64,000 nt of DNA from Sphingobium sp. CAP-1 (GTDB taxonomy: Bacteria; Pseudomonadota; Alphaproteobacteria; Sphingomonadales; Sphingomonadaceae). The notes under the pieces are model-generated. The model saw only the letters and a program-made list of their open reading frames with translations. It was not told where the DNA came from and searched no databases. A program made the translations under genes and the position numbers. Of this stretch, positions 1 through 8,395 are shown in pieces. Where the stretch lies: positions 868,001 to 932,000 of the forward strand of contig NZ_CP046252.1 of the NCBI RefSeq assembly GCF_009720145.1, in the 5' to 3' direction. The number at the start of each line of letters is the position of its first letter. The stretch's first letter is position 1.

Positions 1-660
1 AATGGCGAGGCCGCGCACCCAGAGCTGCCATTCGTTGATCGTATCGTCCAGCATCCGCTCGATCGCGGGGCGCAGCGCGTCGGAAAATCCCTCGTCCGGT
101 CCCATGAAGAAATGCATGTCGGCTTCCAGCCGGAACCAGCTTTCCTGCGAAATCAGACCAATGGGTGCATTGGTCGACACCCGCATCGCCATGTAGGACA
201 GGACCATGCGGATATGGTTGGAGCCATAGCTGATCGGCACCGGGTCGCCGTTCCAACTGGTCGTCGGGCGCAGCCGGATGCGGATGCGCGGGCTGCCCGC
301 CACCGGCCGCACGATGCGGATGAAGGCGACGGGGCGGTATATGCGCCCTTTATGCTTGTGGCGCGGGCAGAAATCATAGGTTTCGATCGCATTGCCCTGC
401 GCATCGCTCTGCCGCGTGACCAATATGGGCGTGTTGCGGATATAATGCTGCTCGATCGCGACGCAATTTTCCAGTTCGATTGCCCAGAAACCGCGCGACT
501 GGGGATCGTCCCAGTCCTTATGATCGAGCAGTGCGGAAAAGACCGGATCGCCATCGACCCGCGGCACACAGGCCCAGATCATGCGGCCGGCGCGATCGAT
601 CAGCGCGGATGCCTGGCAATTGCCGATGGGCCAGAGATCGAGATTGCGCTCGTTCCCGAC
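1..660 (-). CDS. Glycoside hydrolase family 15 (glucoamylase/trehalase-like), N-terminal part
   Basis: The minus-strand frame is open from the window edge up to about 660, so this is the first ~220 codons; the rest lies outside the window. The N-terminal region reads LDLWPIGNCQASALIDRAG, then PRVDGDPVFSALL, which matches the N-terminal domain of bacterial GH15 glucoamylase/glucodextranase-like enzymes acting on alpha-glucosidic sugars. The catalytic (alpha/alpha)6 domain is not in view. It lies just downstream of otsB on the same strand, in keeping with trehalose or glucan metabolism. Oddity: the conserved frame has no ATG, GTG or TTG before the first conserved residues. An ATG at 662-660 lies in another frame and would need one added base near 652 to join it. 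The start is therefore unresolved. Confidence 0.8.
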
Positions 661-731
661 ATGGATGGATTGACGTGGCTGCTGGATCGGATCGCCCCTT
701 TTGCTGGTTGCACAAGGGGTCGCCCGAAATC

Positions 732-1475
732 CTATCCGGCGACCCCATGGGCCAGATAATGCCTGACGGCGGCAACCTGTTCCAAAGAGAATGACGCCAG
801 TGTCGGGCGCGGCGTGCCGACCAATATGCCAGCCCCACCCAGTTGGGCGGCGGCGGCGAAGCCTTCCTCGTCGGTCACGTCGTCGCCGATAAAGACGGGA
901 ATCCCGCCCGCCATGGGCGCCCGTTGCATCAATGCATGGAGCGCGCTGCCCTTGTCCGCGCCGCCGGGGCGTAATTCATAGAGCATCTTGCCATGCTGGA
1001 CGGTCAGGCCATGTTCCTGCGCAAGGGATCGGGCGAGTGTGCCGGCTTCGTCGCCCCATGTCGGCGCACCGCGAAAATGCAGGCCGACGCTGATTGTCTT
1101 GCGTTCGACCAGCAGGCCGGGCTTGTCGTCGGCAAAGGCGTGAAAGGCGGCCTCGACCGCGTCGATCGCGGGCAGGCGGGGCGGGGCGTCGACCGGCGCA
1201 CCGGGGCGGGCGAACTCCAGCCCATGGGTGCCGGCGATCAGAAAGTCGCCAAAGCCCAGTTCCCGCAAGGTCGCGACCGATCGGCCGCTGACGATCGCGA
1301 GGCGTCCGTCCAGCCGGTCACGCAATCGGGCGAGCAGGTCGAGCAGGGCGTCGTCCACCTCCACATCGTCCGGCCTGTCGGCGATCGGCGCCAGCGTCCC
1401 GTCAAAATCGAGGAACAGGGCTGCGCCGTGCAACAAGTCGAGAGAGGGGGCGGGCAGGGAAGCGGAATCAGGCAC
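732..1475 (-). CDS. otsB: Trehalose-6-phosphate phosphatase
   Basis: 247 aa, usual length for the family. It dephosphorylates trehalose 6-phosphate to trehalose in the cytoplasm, the second step of the OtsAB pathway. HAD-superfamily signature: LFLDFDGTLAP near residues 21-30, with D23 as the expected nucleophile and D25 as acid/base, and a C-terminal IGDDVTDEEGF motif carrying the metal-binding aspartates. The start codon is GTG (1475-1473); no clear Shine-Dalgarno is visible. The gene is followed on the same strand by the GH15 gene, about 70 nt after the stop, so the two are probably co-transcribed. otsA is not in view and would be expected beyond the left edge. Confidence 0.93.
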   Translation of the reverse strand: MPDSASLPAPSLDLLHGAALFLDFDGTLAPIADRPDDVEVDDALLDLLARLRDRLDGRLAIVSGRSVATLRELGFGDFLIAGTHGLEFARPGAPVDAPPRLPAIDAVEAAFHAFADDKPGLLVERKTISVGLHFRGAPTWGDEAGTLARSLAQEHGLTVQHGKMLYELRPGGADKGSALHALMQRAPMAGGIPVFIGDDVTDEEGFAAAAQLGGAGILVGTPRPTLASFSLEQVAAVRHYLAHGVAG

Positions 1476-1538
1476 GGCCGCAAAGTGGCGCTTCCGCCTG
1501 AAACCGCAACCCCGGATTTACCAAAAAAGCGGTTGTTA

Positions 1539-1697
1539 TCAGGATCGGCAGCTCTTTTCGGTCTGCCATGGCGATGCCCAATGGATGCGATGCAGGGCGC
1601 GGAACGCCTGCATGATGTGGGCGATCAACTGGTCGATTCCCCGGTTGGCATGGTCGCGGCCGTCATTCCACAGCCGGTCGTCATATTCGTCGCGCAT
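1539..1697 (-). CDS. Small unnamed protein, 52 aa
   Basis: ATG at 1697, stop TGA at 1541-1539, 52 residues. The protein begins MRDEYDDRLWNDGRDHANRG and continues with an amphipathic segment (IDQLIAHIMQAFRAL). A good ribosome site, AAGAAGGA, lies 7 nt before the ATG, which is the main reason to call it a gene. It is acidic at the N-terminus, then helical, with no signal peptide or metal motif. It sits between otsB (same strand, downstream) and the divergent LysR gene. I do not recognise a family. It could be a conserved sphingomonad small protein or part of the otsB transcript leader. Confidence 0.55.
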   Translation of the reverse strand: MRDEYDDRLWNDGRDHANRGIDQLIAHIMQAFRALHRIHWASPWQTEKSCRS

Positions 1698-1802
1698 GAT
1701 GCGGTCCTTCTTATGAGTCGGTGATAAGGAGCGGCGCGATGTCCGCAGCCCGGCAATTGCCTGAAACCCACCCGTATCACCAACAAAAGGCTGGACCTTG
1801 AA

Positions 1803-1819
1803 AATAAGCTCAGCTTATT
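1803..1819. promoter_or_regulatory. Perfect palindrome upstream of LysR gene (probable operator)
   Basis: AATAAGCT-C-AGCTTATT: 8-base arms, perfectly inverted, one-base centre, ending 9 bases before the ATG of the LysR gene. It contains no T-N11-A core of exactly the classic form, but position and symmetry suit an autoregulatory site. A repressor bound here would block translation initiation or transcription of the regulator itself. Confidence 0.5.
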
Positions 1820-1828
1820 GATTGTACC

Positions 1829-2749
1829 ATGTCGACCCTGCCTCCGCTCGCCGCCATCCGCGTGTTCGAAGCCGCCGCGCGCCTGGAAAATTTCACCGCC
1901 GCCGCGACCGAACTGGGCATGACCCAGGCGGCGGTCAGCTATCAGGTAAAATCGCTGGAGGAACGGCTGGGCATCAGCCTGTTCCAACGCGCCGGGCGCA
2001 AGGTGATCCTGACCGACAAGGGGCGGGAGATCGCGCCGGTCCTGACCCGCGCCTTCGACCTGATGCGCGAAGGCTTCGCCGCGCTGACACAGGATCATTC
2101 GGCGGTATTGACGATCAGTTGCACCAACAGCTTCGCGCATCTGTGGCTGGCGCCCCGGATTGGCGCGTTCCAGATGCGCCACCCGCATCTGGCCGTGCGC
2201 ATCCAGGCGGAGGATGCCGTGGTCGATCTGGCACGAGATGGCATCGATCTGGCGGTGCGCGGCGGCAAGGGCGACTGGCCGGGGCTGGAGGCGAAGCTGC
2301 TGACCCATAATCGCCTCGTGCCGATGTGCAGCCCCGGCTGGCTCGCGGATCATGGTCCGATCGCCGACGCGCAGGCGCTCCATGCAGCGCCGCGGCTGTC
2401 TCCCGACGATATGTGGTGGCATGAATGGTTCGCCGCCATGGGGGTGGAGGCGGACCCGGCCGACGGCCCGCCCGGCATCGCGCTCGACAGCCAGGTGATG
2501 GAAGGGCGCGCCGCCATATCGGGGCAGGGGATCGCGATCCTCAATCATTTCCTGTGGAAGGTGGAGGCGGAAGCGGGCCTGCTGGTCGAGGCCGTCCCCT
2601 CCTATGTGCGCGAGTTCGCCAGCTACTGGATCGTCTACCCGCCCCACGCCCGCAACACGCCCAAGATCAAGGCGTTTCGCGACTGGATCAGCGCGGAATT
2701 CACCGCCGCGATCGCCGCCGACCCGGACGGGCGCTACTTGCCGCGTTGA
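1829..2749 (+). CDS. LysR-family transcriptional regulator, GcvA-like
   Basis: 306 aa. The N-terminal winged helix-turn-helix (residues ~1-65) begins MSTLPPLAAIRVFEAAARLE and includes the recognition segment MTQAAVSYQVKSLEE; this is the GcvA/AmpR subgroup pattern. Residues ~90-300 form the periplasmic-binding-like effector domain. It is a cytoplasmic DNA-binding protein; effector and targets cannot be read from the sequence. The start is chosen because the family consensus begins there. A perfect palindrome lies immediately upstream (1803-1819), suggesting autoregulation. The gene is divergent from otsB and the small ORF, which are candidate targets by position, but this is inference. Confidence 0.9.
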   Translation: MSTLPPLAAIRVFEAAARLENFTAAATELGMTQAAVSYQVKSLEERLGISLFQRAGRKVILTDKGREIAPVLTRAFDLMREGFAALTQDHSAVLTISCTNSFAHLWLAPRIGAFQMRHPHLAVRIQAEDAVVDLARDGIDLAVRGGKGDWPGLEAKLLTHNRLVPMCSPGWLADHGPIADAQALHAAPRLSPDDMWWHEWFAAMGVEADPADGPPGIALDSQVMEGRAAISGQGIAILNHFLWKVEAEAGLLVEAVPSYVREFASYWIVYPPHARNTPKIKAFRDWISAEFTAAIAADPDGRYLPR

Positions 2750-2798
2750 GAGATACGGTTATGCTGCCGATGGAAAGGTGCACGGCAGATGAACGATC

Positions 2799-3019
2799 AT
2801 GACGAAGCGGCATTTCGGCAGCGTATGGATGCAAGGTGAGAGCGGAATCTGATCGCTGCCGCCGGGGAAGTGGGAATGGACCTTGCACGGCGTTCCGAAC
2901 CTGGTTTCGCGGATGAAGTGCGACGGCGCTGGGTTGAGGCGAACAAGGAGGCGTTCGCCAGTTGGAACGCCTATGTCGAAAAGCATGGCCTTCCGCTGGA
3001 GAAATATCGTACCTTCTGA
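2799..3019 (+). pseudogene. Degraded CcdA-type antitoxin
   Basis: The last ~47 codons (ATG at 2876 to TGA at 3017-3019) encode RRRWVEANKEAFASWNAYVE followed by KHGLPLEKYRTF, the C-terminal signature of CcdA antitoxins, which wraps around the CcdB toxin. The upstream in-frame segment after a TGA at 2837-2839 (NLIAAAGEVGMDLARRSE) resembles the end of the CcdA ribbon-helix-helix domain. The very N-terminus appears in other frames (for example ATG at 2799, MTKRHFGS), so at least one frameshift has broken the gene. No ccdB toxin follows; parC starts 64 bases later. Either the locus is a relic or a shortened protein is made from 2870/2876. Confidence 0.65.
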
Positions 3020-3082
3020 CCGGTTTCTGATCCTGCGTTATTCCCGTTTCCGTTCACCTTCCGTCCTGCTAAGCCATCCGCA

Positions 3083-5371
3083 ATGACCGATTATCGCGAC
3101 CCGTTCGACGCCATCAAGGATCATCCGTTCGACGATGCGCTCTCGCAGCGCTACCTCGTCTATGCGCTTTCCACCATCACCGCGCGATCGCTGCCTGATC
3201 TGCGCGACGGGCTGAAGCCGGTGCATCGCCGCCTGCTGTGGGCGATGCGGTTGCTGAAGATGGAGCCGGGCGGGGCCAATCCCGACGTGCTGGTCGCCAA
3301 TCCCGCGCGCAACACCACCAGCTACAAGAAATGCGCCCGCGTCGTCGGCGACGTGATCGGCAAATATCACCCCCATGGCGACTCCTCCGTCTATGACGCC
3401 ATGGTGCGGCTGGCGCAGGATTTTTCGCTGCGCACGCCGCTGGTCGACGGGCAGGGCAATTTCGGCAATATCGACGGCGATAACGCGGCGGCGATGCGCT
3501 ATACCGAAGCGCGCCTGACGCAGGCCGCCGCCGATCTTATGTCCGGTCTGGACGAAGGCACGGTCGATTTTCGTCCCACTTATAATGGCGAGGATGAGGA
3601 GCCGGAGGTGTTTCCCGGCCTCTTCCCCAATCTCCTCGCCAATGGCGCCAGCGGCATCGCCGTCGGCATGGCCACCAGCATCCCGCCGCACAATGTCAGC
3701 GAACTGATCGATGCCGCCAACCTGCTGATCGACGATCCCGATGCCGATCATGCCGCGCTGATGCAGATCGTGAAGGGGCCGGACTTTCCGACCGGCGGCG
3801 TGCTGGTCGATAATGCCGCGATCATTTCCGAGGCCTATGCCACCGGGCGCGGCGCCTTTCGCACGCGGGCGCGCTGGCACAAGGAAGAAAATGGCCGTGG
3901 CACCTGGGTCGCGGTCGTCACCCACATCCCCTATCAGGTACAGAAATCCAAGCTGATCGAGCAGATCGCCGCGCTCATCAACGACCGTAAACTGCCGATC
4001 CTGGCCGATGTGCGCGACGAATCCGATGCGGAAATCCGTATCGTCATCGAACCGCGCGCCCGCACCGTGGATGAACAGGTGCTGATGGACAGCCTGTTCC
4101 GCCTGACCGACCTGGAAAACCGTTTCCCGCTCAACCTCAACGTGCTGGATGCCAGCCGCACGCCGCGCGTGCTGGGTCTGAAGCCGCTGCTGATCGAATG
4201 GCTGCGGCATCAGATCGACGTGCTGGTTCGCCGCGCCCAGCACCGGCTGGACAAGATCGCCGGCCGGCTGGAACTGCTCGACGGCTATATCATCGCCTAT
4301 CTCAACCTCGATCGGGTGATCGAGATCATCCGCACCGAGGATGAGCCGAAAGAGGTGATGATGGCCGAGTTCCGGCTGACCGACCGGCAGGCTGAGGCGA
4401 TCCTGAACATGCGGCTGCGCAGCCTGCGCAAGCTGGAGGAGATGGAATTGCGCCGCGAACATGCGGAGCTGGTCAAGGAAAAGGAGGAACTGGAAAAGCT
4501 GGTCGAAAGCCCTGCCCGCCAGCGCACCCGCCTGAAGAAAGACCTGGCCGCGCTGCGCAAGCGCTATGGCCCGGACACCGACCTTGGCCGCCGCCGCTCG
4601 CTGGTGGAGGAGGCCGCCCCGGCGCGCGAAATCCCGCTGGAGGCGATGATCGAGCGCGAACCGATCACCGTCATCCTGTCCGAACGGGGCTGGATCAGGG
4701 CGATGAGCGGCCATCGCGATCTGGCCGCCGCCGATACGCTGAAATTCAAGGAAGGCGATGGCCCGCAATATGCCTTCCACGCCCATACCACCGACAAACT
4801 GCTGCTGGCGACGGCGACCGGGCGTGTCTACACGCTGGGGTCGGACAAGCTGCCGGGCGGGCGCGGTTTCGGCGATCCGGTGCGCTCGCTGATCGACATG
4901 GACAATGAAGGCGCGATCGTCGCGCTGATGCCCGCGCGAACCGGCACCGACCTGCTGCTGGCCTCGTCCGACGGGCGCGGCTTCGTTGCGGCGGTCAGCG
5001 ACCTGATCGCCGAAACGCGCAAGGGCAAGCAGGTGGTGAATGTCCGTGCGGGTGCGAAGCTCAGCGTCATTCGCCCGATCCCGGCGGGGGCGGACAGCGT
5101 CGCGGTGATCGGCGAAAACCGCAAGCTGCTGGTTTTCGCCCTTTCCGAAATGCCGAAAATGGCGCGCGGCCAGGGCGTGCAGATGCAGCGCTACCGCGAT
5201 GGCGGCCTGTCCGATGCGATCGCCTTCGCGCTGTCCGACGGTCTTAGCTGGACCATGGGCGGCGAGTCGGGGCGCACCCGGACAGAGAGCGACATGCTGC
5301 CCTGGAAGGTTGCGCGCGGCGCCGCCGGGCGGATGCCGCCGACCGGATTTCCGCGCGATAATCGCTTCTAA
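3083..5371 (+). CDS. parC: DNA topoisomerase IV subunit A
   Basis: 762 aa. It is the DNA-cutting subunit of topoisomerase IV (ParC2ParE2), which decatenates replicated chromosomes. The breakage-reunion domain covers about residues 1-480. The catalytic tyrosine is Y140 in AAAMRYTEARLTQ, and the quinolone-pocket helix reads GKYHPHGDSSVYDAMV, with S101 at the position of E. coli ParC Ser80. A coiled-coil stretch (EMELRREHAELVKEKEELEK) is followed by a C-terminal beta-propeller domain. The length suits ParC better than GyrA. No parE is nearby. The start has no strong Shine-Dalgarno, but the family alignment supports it. Confidence 0.95.
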   Translation: MTDYRDPFDAIKDHPFDDALSQRYLVYALSTITARSLPDLRDGLKPVHRRLLWAMRLLKMEPGGANPDVLVANPARNTTSYKKCARVVGDVIGKYHPHGDSSVYDAMVRLAQDFSLRTPLVDGQGNFGNIDGDNAAAMRYTEARLTQAAADLMSGLDEGTVDFRPTYNGEDEEPEVFPGLFPNLLANGASGIAVGMATSIPPHNVSELIDAANLLIDDPDADHAALMQIVKGPDFPTGGVLVDNAAIISEAYATGRGAFRTRARWHKEENGRGTWVAVVTHIPYQVQKSKLIEQIAALINDRKLPILADVRDESDAEIRIVIEPRARTVDEQVLMDSLFRLTDLENRFPLNLNVLDASRTPRVLGLKPLLIEWLRHQIDVLVRRAQHRLDKIAGRLELLDGYIIAYLNLDRVIEIIRTEDEPKEVMMAEFRLTDRQAEAILNMRLRSLRKLEEMELRREHAELVKEKEELEKLVESPARQRTRLKKDLAALRKRYGPDTDLGRRRSLVEEAAPAREIPLEAMIEREPITVILSERGWIRAMSGHRDLAAADTLKFKEGDGPQYAFHAHTTDKLLLATATGRVYTLGSDKLPGGRGFGDPVRSLIDMDNEGAIVALMPARTGTDLLLASSDGRGFVAAVSDLIAETRKGKQVVNVRAGAKLSVIRPIPAGADSVAVIGENRKLLVFALSEMPKMARGQGVQMQRYRDGGLSDAIAFALSDGLSWTMGGESGRTRTESDMLPWKVARGAAGRMPPTGFPRDNRF

Positions 5372-5411
5372 AATCAGCTATTTCGCTTTTTCACCACGGT
5401 CTGGCGAATAG

Positions 5412-7220
5412 ATGAGTAACGTTTCCCGAAAATTTACTCCTTTCCGATACAGCACAGGCATGGAATCCATTTCGGTGCGCAACTTGCCGGTCAAGCAGAC
5501 CAGCGGCACCCCTTTGAGCGGGGCCGGTGACGCGTGCGCGAATCCGGCCATCAAAATGGCGCAATGGCTGGAGGCACTTCCCCAGACCGCTGCCGTATTT
5601 TCATATGAAAACAATAATATAAGCTTCATTGCGGGCAATGCGCGCTTTGCCGCCGCATTTCATGCGCAGACCCAGGCCGCGGCGGACGGCGAGCGGGCGC
5701 GGGCCGCGACCCACTGGCGGGAACGGGTGGTGAGCTTCATCCAGTCCGGCCGCGATTCGGATTGTTTCGAAATTCGCCGCGACGGCAAGCTGGGGCCGGA
5801 ATATTTTATGTGTACGATCGGCCGGCTCGCCGCGGTCGACGGGCGCCCGGAGCTTTATCTGTTCACCGCGATCGATCGCACCAGCGAGCGCACGATCGAG
5901 AAGAATCTGCGGCGCGAGCTTCTGTCCGATGGATTGACGGCCCTGCCCAACCGCACCGGCTTTGGGGAAGAGATTGACGATCGTCTGGCCAATTCGGCCT
6001 GGCCGGACAAGGCGCAGTTCGGGATCATCGCGATCGACCTCAGCCGGTTCAGCCGCGTGAATGAATCGCTTGGCCCGATGGCGGGCGACGAACTGCTCAT
6101 CACCGTCGCCAAACGGCTGAAGTCCAGCCTACGGCAGGGCGATGTGCTGGCCCGGATCGGGGGCAATGACTTTGCCATATTTGCACGCCTGAACAATGGG
6201 TTGTCAGATGCTCTTCATATCGTGCAGAGGATCAGGGAAGCGCTGAGTTCGCCGATCCGCCTGTCCGACCTGCAAATCCGCGTCGACTGTGCGATTGGCT
6301 GCGCATTGTCGATCAAGCTGGATGATGATCCCGACGATATCGTGCGCAAGGCGCAGGCGGCGGTGAAGATCGCCAAGCGCAGCGGCAAGGTGGAAATCTA
6401 CCGCAACGGCGTCCTCAAGGAAGCGCAGCGCCGCTTCTCGATCGAGAGCCGGTTGCGCGATGCGCTGGCGCAGGGCGGGCTGACGCTCGCCTATCAGCCG
6501 CTGATCCACCTCCAGACCGGTGAGATCACCGGATTCGAGGCGCTGGCGCGCTGGGATGACGAGGAACTGGGGGTCGTGCCGCCGGTCGAGTTCATCGCCG
6601 TGGCGGAGGAAAGCGGCCTCATCACGCCGCTCGGTCGCTGGGCGGCCTATGAAGCGGCGCAGGCGCTGTCGCGCTGGGATGCGAGATTCGGGCAGGCGCT
6701 GCCTGTTGGTGTCAACGTCAACCTGTCGCCGATTCAGATGGCGCGCGACGATGTGGCGTCGATGTTCGAGGAATCGTTGCGCTATTCGGGCGTGCATGGC
6801 AGCCGCCTGACCGCCGAACTGACCGAAAGCGCCATCGTCGCCGATCCCGACAAGGCGCGCAAATTGCTGTTCGCGCTCAAGGATCTGCAAATGCCGATCG
6901 CGATGGACGATTTCGGCACCGGCTTTTCCAACCTTGCCAGTCTGCACAGCCTGCCGATCGACATATTGAAGATCGACCGCAGTTTCGTGTCCTCGATGCT
7001 GGAGGATCACGACAAGGCGGTGATCGTCCGCACCATATTGTCCCTTGCCGAATCACTGAACCTGAAGGTCACGGCCGAAGGCATCGAGACGCAGGATCTG
7101 GCCCATGCCCTGCAACAAATGGGCTGCTGGCAGGGGCAGGGCTATTATTTCGCCAAACCGATGAGCGAGGGCGAAGCCTTCGACTATTGGCGTGCGCGCT
7201 GGAATTTCGAAACGGTCTGA
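5412..7220 (+). CDS. GGDEF/EAL domain protein, probable c-di-GMP phosphodiesterase
   Basis: 602 aa. The N-terminal ~150 residues resemble a PAS-like sensor without transmembrane segments. A GGDEF domain follows (~170-320): its signature is RIGGNDFAIF, so the catalytic GG(D/E)EF motif is degenerate and cyclase activity is unlikely. The EAL domain (~340-590) keeps GFEALARW, LTAELTESAIV, AMDDFGTGFSNLASL, KIDRSFV and VTAEGIET, the metal and catalytic residues of active phosphodiesterases. The inferred role is hydrolysis of cyclic di-GMP, with the GGDEF part perhaps sensing GTP. The 3' end overlaps the convergent cca gene by 37 bases. An internal ATG at 5460 is an alternative start. Confidence 0.9.
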   Translation: MSNVSRKFTPFRYSTGMESISVRNLPVKQTSGTPLSGAGDACANPAIKMAQWLEALPQTAAVFSYENNNISFIAGNARFAAAFHAQTQAAADGERARAATHWRERVVSFIQSGRDSDCFEIRRDGKLGPEYFMCTIGRLAAVDGRPELYLFTAIDRTSERTIEKNLRRELLSDGLTALPNRTGFGEEIDDRLANSAWPDKAQFGIIAIDLSRFSRVNESLGPMAGDELLITVAKRLKSSLRQGDVLARIGGNDFAIFARLNNGLSDALHIVQRIREALSSPIRLSDLQIRVDCAIGCALSIKLDDDPDDIVRKAQAAVKIAKRSGKVEIYRNGVLKEAQRRFSIESRLRDALAQGGLTLAYQPLIHLQTGEITGFEALARWDDEELGVVPPVEFIAVAEESGLITPLGRWAAYEAAQALSRWDARFGQALPVGVNVNLSPIQMARDDVASMFEESLRYSGVHGSRLTAELTESAIVADPDKARKLLFALKDLQMPIAMDDFGTGFSNLASLHSLPIDILKIDRSFVSSMLEDHDKAVIVRTILSLAESLNLKVTAEGIETQDLAHALQQMGCWQGQGYYFAKPMSEGEAFDYWRARWNFETV

Positions 7221-8395
7221 TCGGCCAGTGCGGCGACGCGGGCGTCGTCGGGGAAATCCTCCGCCACCCACAACCGCTGCACCTCCTGCAAGGCTTTGGC
7301 GACATCCGGGCCGGGCTGAAGCCCGCGCGTGATGAGGGCGCCGCCGCCGATGGGCAGGACGGGCGGCGTCCAGCCGGCCAGAGCCTCCAGCGCGTCGAGC
7401 GCGCGGCCTGCATCGAGCAGCAGCCGATCCACCGCGCCTTCGACGCCGATGCGATAGGCCAGCGCGCGCGGCGTTTCATCCGCTACGCCCGGCTCCAGTG
7501 CCACCATCAGCCGCTTGCGCGCCCGGTTCGACAATTTGAGCCGCGCGCCGACCTGATCCGCCAATGCAGCGTCGGCCGGCAGCAAGGCGGCCAGCCGGCG
7601 CAAGGCCGATCCATCGATCCCGCTCGCCGCTTCCCGCGCCAGCAGCGCTTCGACCCGGTCGACCCCGGCCATCGTCACTTCGGGCAGTACCGGCCGCAAT
7701 ATGCCGCCCTCCACCATCAGTCGCAGCGCATGGACCGGCGCGGCCACGCCCAGCAGCTTCATCAGTTCGTCGGCGATCCGTTCGCGCGACAGCGCCATCA
7801 GGCTGTTGGCGGCGGCGACGCAGGCGTTATAGGCGCTGCTGTCCACTTCATTGTCGCCATAGCGCGCCAGAAAGCGGAAATAGCGCAGGATGCGCAAATG
7901 ATCCTCGGCGATTCGCGCGCCGGCATCGCCGATGAAGCGCAGCCGCCGCGCCTCCAGATCGGCAAGGCCATCGAAATAGTCGCTGATCGCCCCGCTCAGC
8001 GGATCGGCATAGAGCGCGTTGATGGTGAAGTCGCGTCGCGCCGCATCCTCGCGCCAGTCGTCGGTATAGGCGATGGTCGCGCGTCGCCCGTCGGTGCTGA
8101 CATCGCGGCGCAGGGTGGTGATCTCTACTGGCCCGTCGGGCAGGACTGCGGTGATGGTGCCATGGTCGATGCCGGTCGGCACCGCCTTGATCCCCGCCGC
8201 CTTCAGCCGGTCGACCACATCATGCGGATCGAGGCTGGTCGCAATGTCCAGATCGTTGACGGCAAGGCCCAGCAGCGCGTCGCGCACCGCGCCGCCGACG
8301 AACCGCGCCTTGCCCTCCGCCGCGCCTAGCGCGGTCAGCAGGCCGTCCAGGCCGGGACGATGACGCCATATGGCGTCAGGCAACAAGACGGTCAT
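7184..8395 (-). CDS. cca: CCA tRNA nucleotidyltransferase / poly(A) polymerase family
   Basis: 403 aa from the ATG at 8395 (MTVLLPDAIW). It adds or repairs the 3' CCA of tRNAs. N-terminal class II nucleotidyltransferase motifs: FVGGAVRDALLG, NDLDIAT (metal-binding DxD) and RRDFTINALY. The arginine- and aspartate-rich RNA-binding segment includes AEDHLRILRYFRFLARYG. A longer frame upstream exists, but the shorter start fits the family. The Nudix gene upstream ends at 8376, so the two overlap by 20 bases and are likely co-translated. Its 3' end overlaps the EAL gene tail-to-tail. Confidence 0.93.
   Translation of the reverse strand: MTVLLPDAIWRHRPGLDGLLTALGAAEGKARFVGGAVRDALLGLAVNDLDIATSLDPHDVVDRLKAAGIKAVPTGIDHGTITAVLPDGPVEITTLRRDVSTDGRRATIAYTDDWREDAARRDFTINALYADPLSGAISDYFDGLADLEARRLRFIGDAGARIAEDHLRILRYFRFLARYGDNEVDSSAYNACVAAANSLMALSRERIADELMKLLGVAAPVHALRLMVEGGILRPVLPEVTMAGVDRVEALLAREAASGIDGSALRRLAALLPADAALADQVGARLKLSNRARKRLMVALEPGVADETPRALAYRIGVEGAVDRLLLDAGRALDALEALAGWTPPVLPIGGGALITRGLQPGPDVAKALQEVQRLWVAEDFPDDARVAALADQTVSKFQRARQ

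Noticed and set aside
3038..4786. Long minus-strand open frame across parC
   Set aside because: Antisense shadow produced by high GC third positions; composition and motifs belong to the plus-strand parC.
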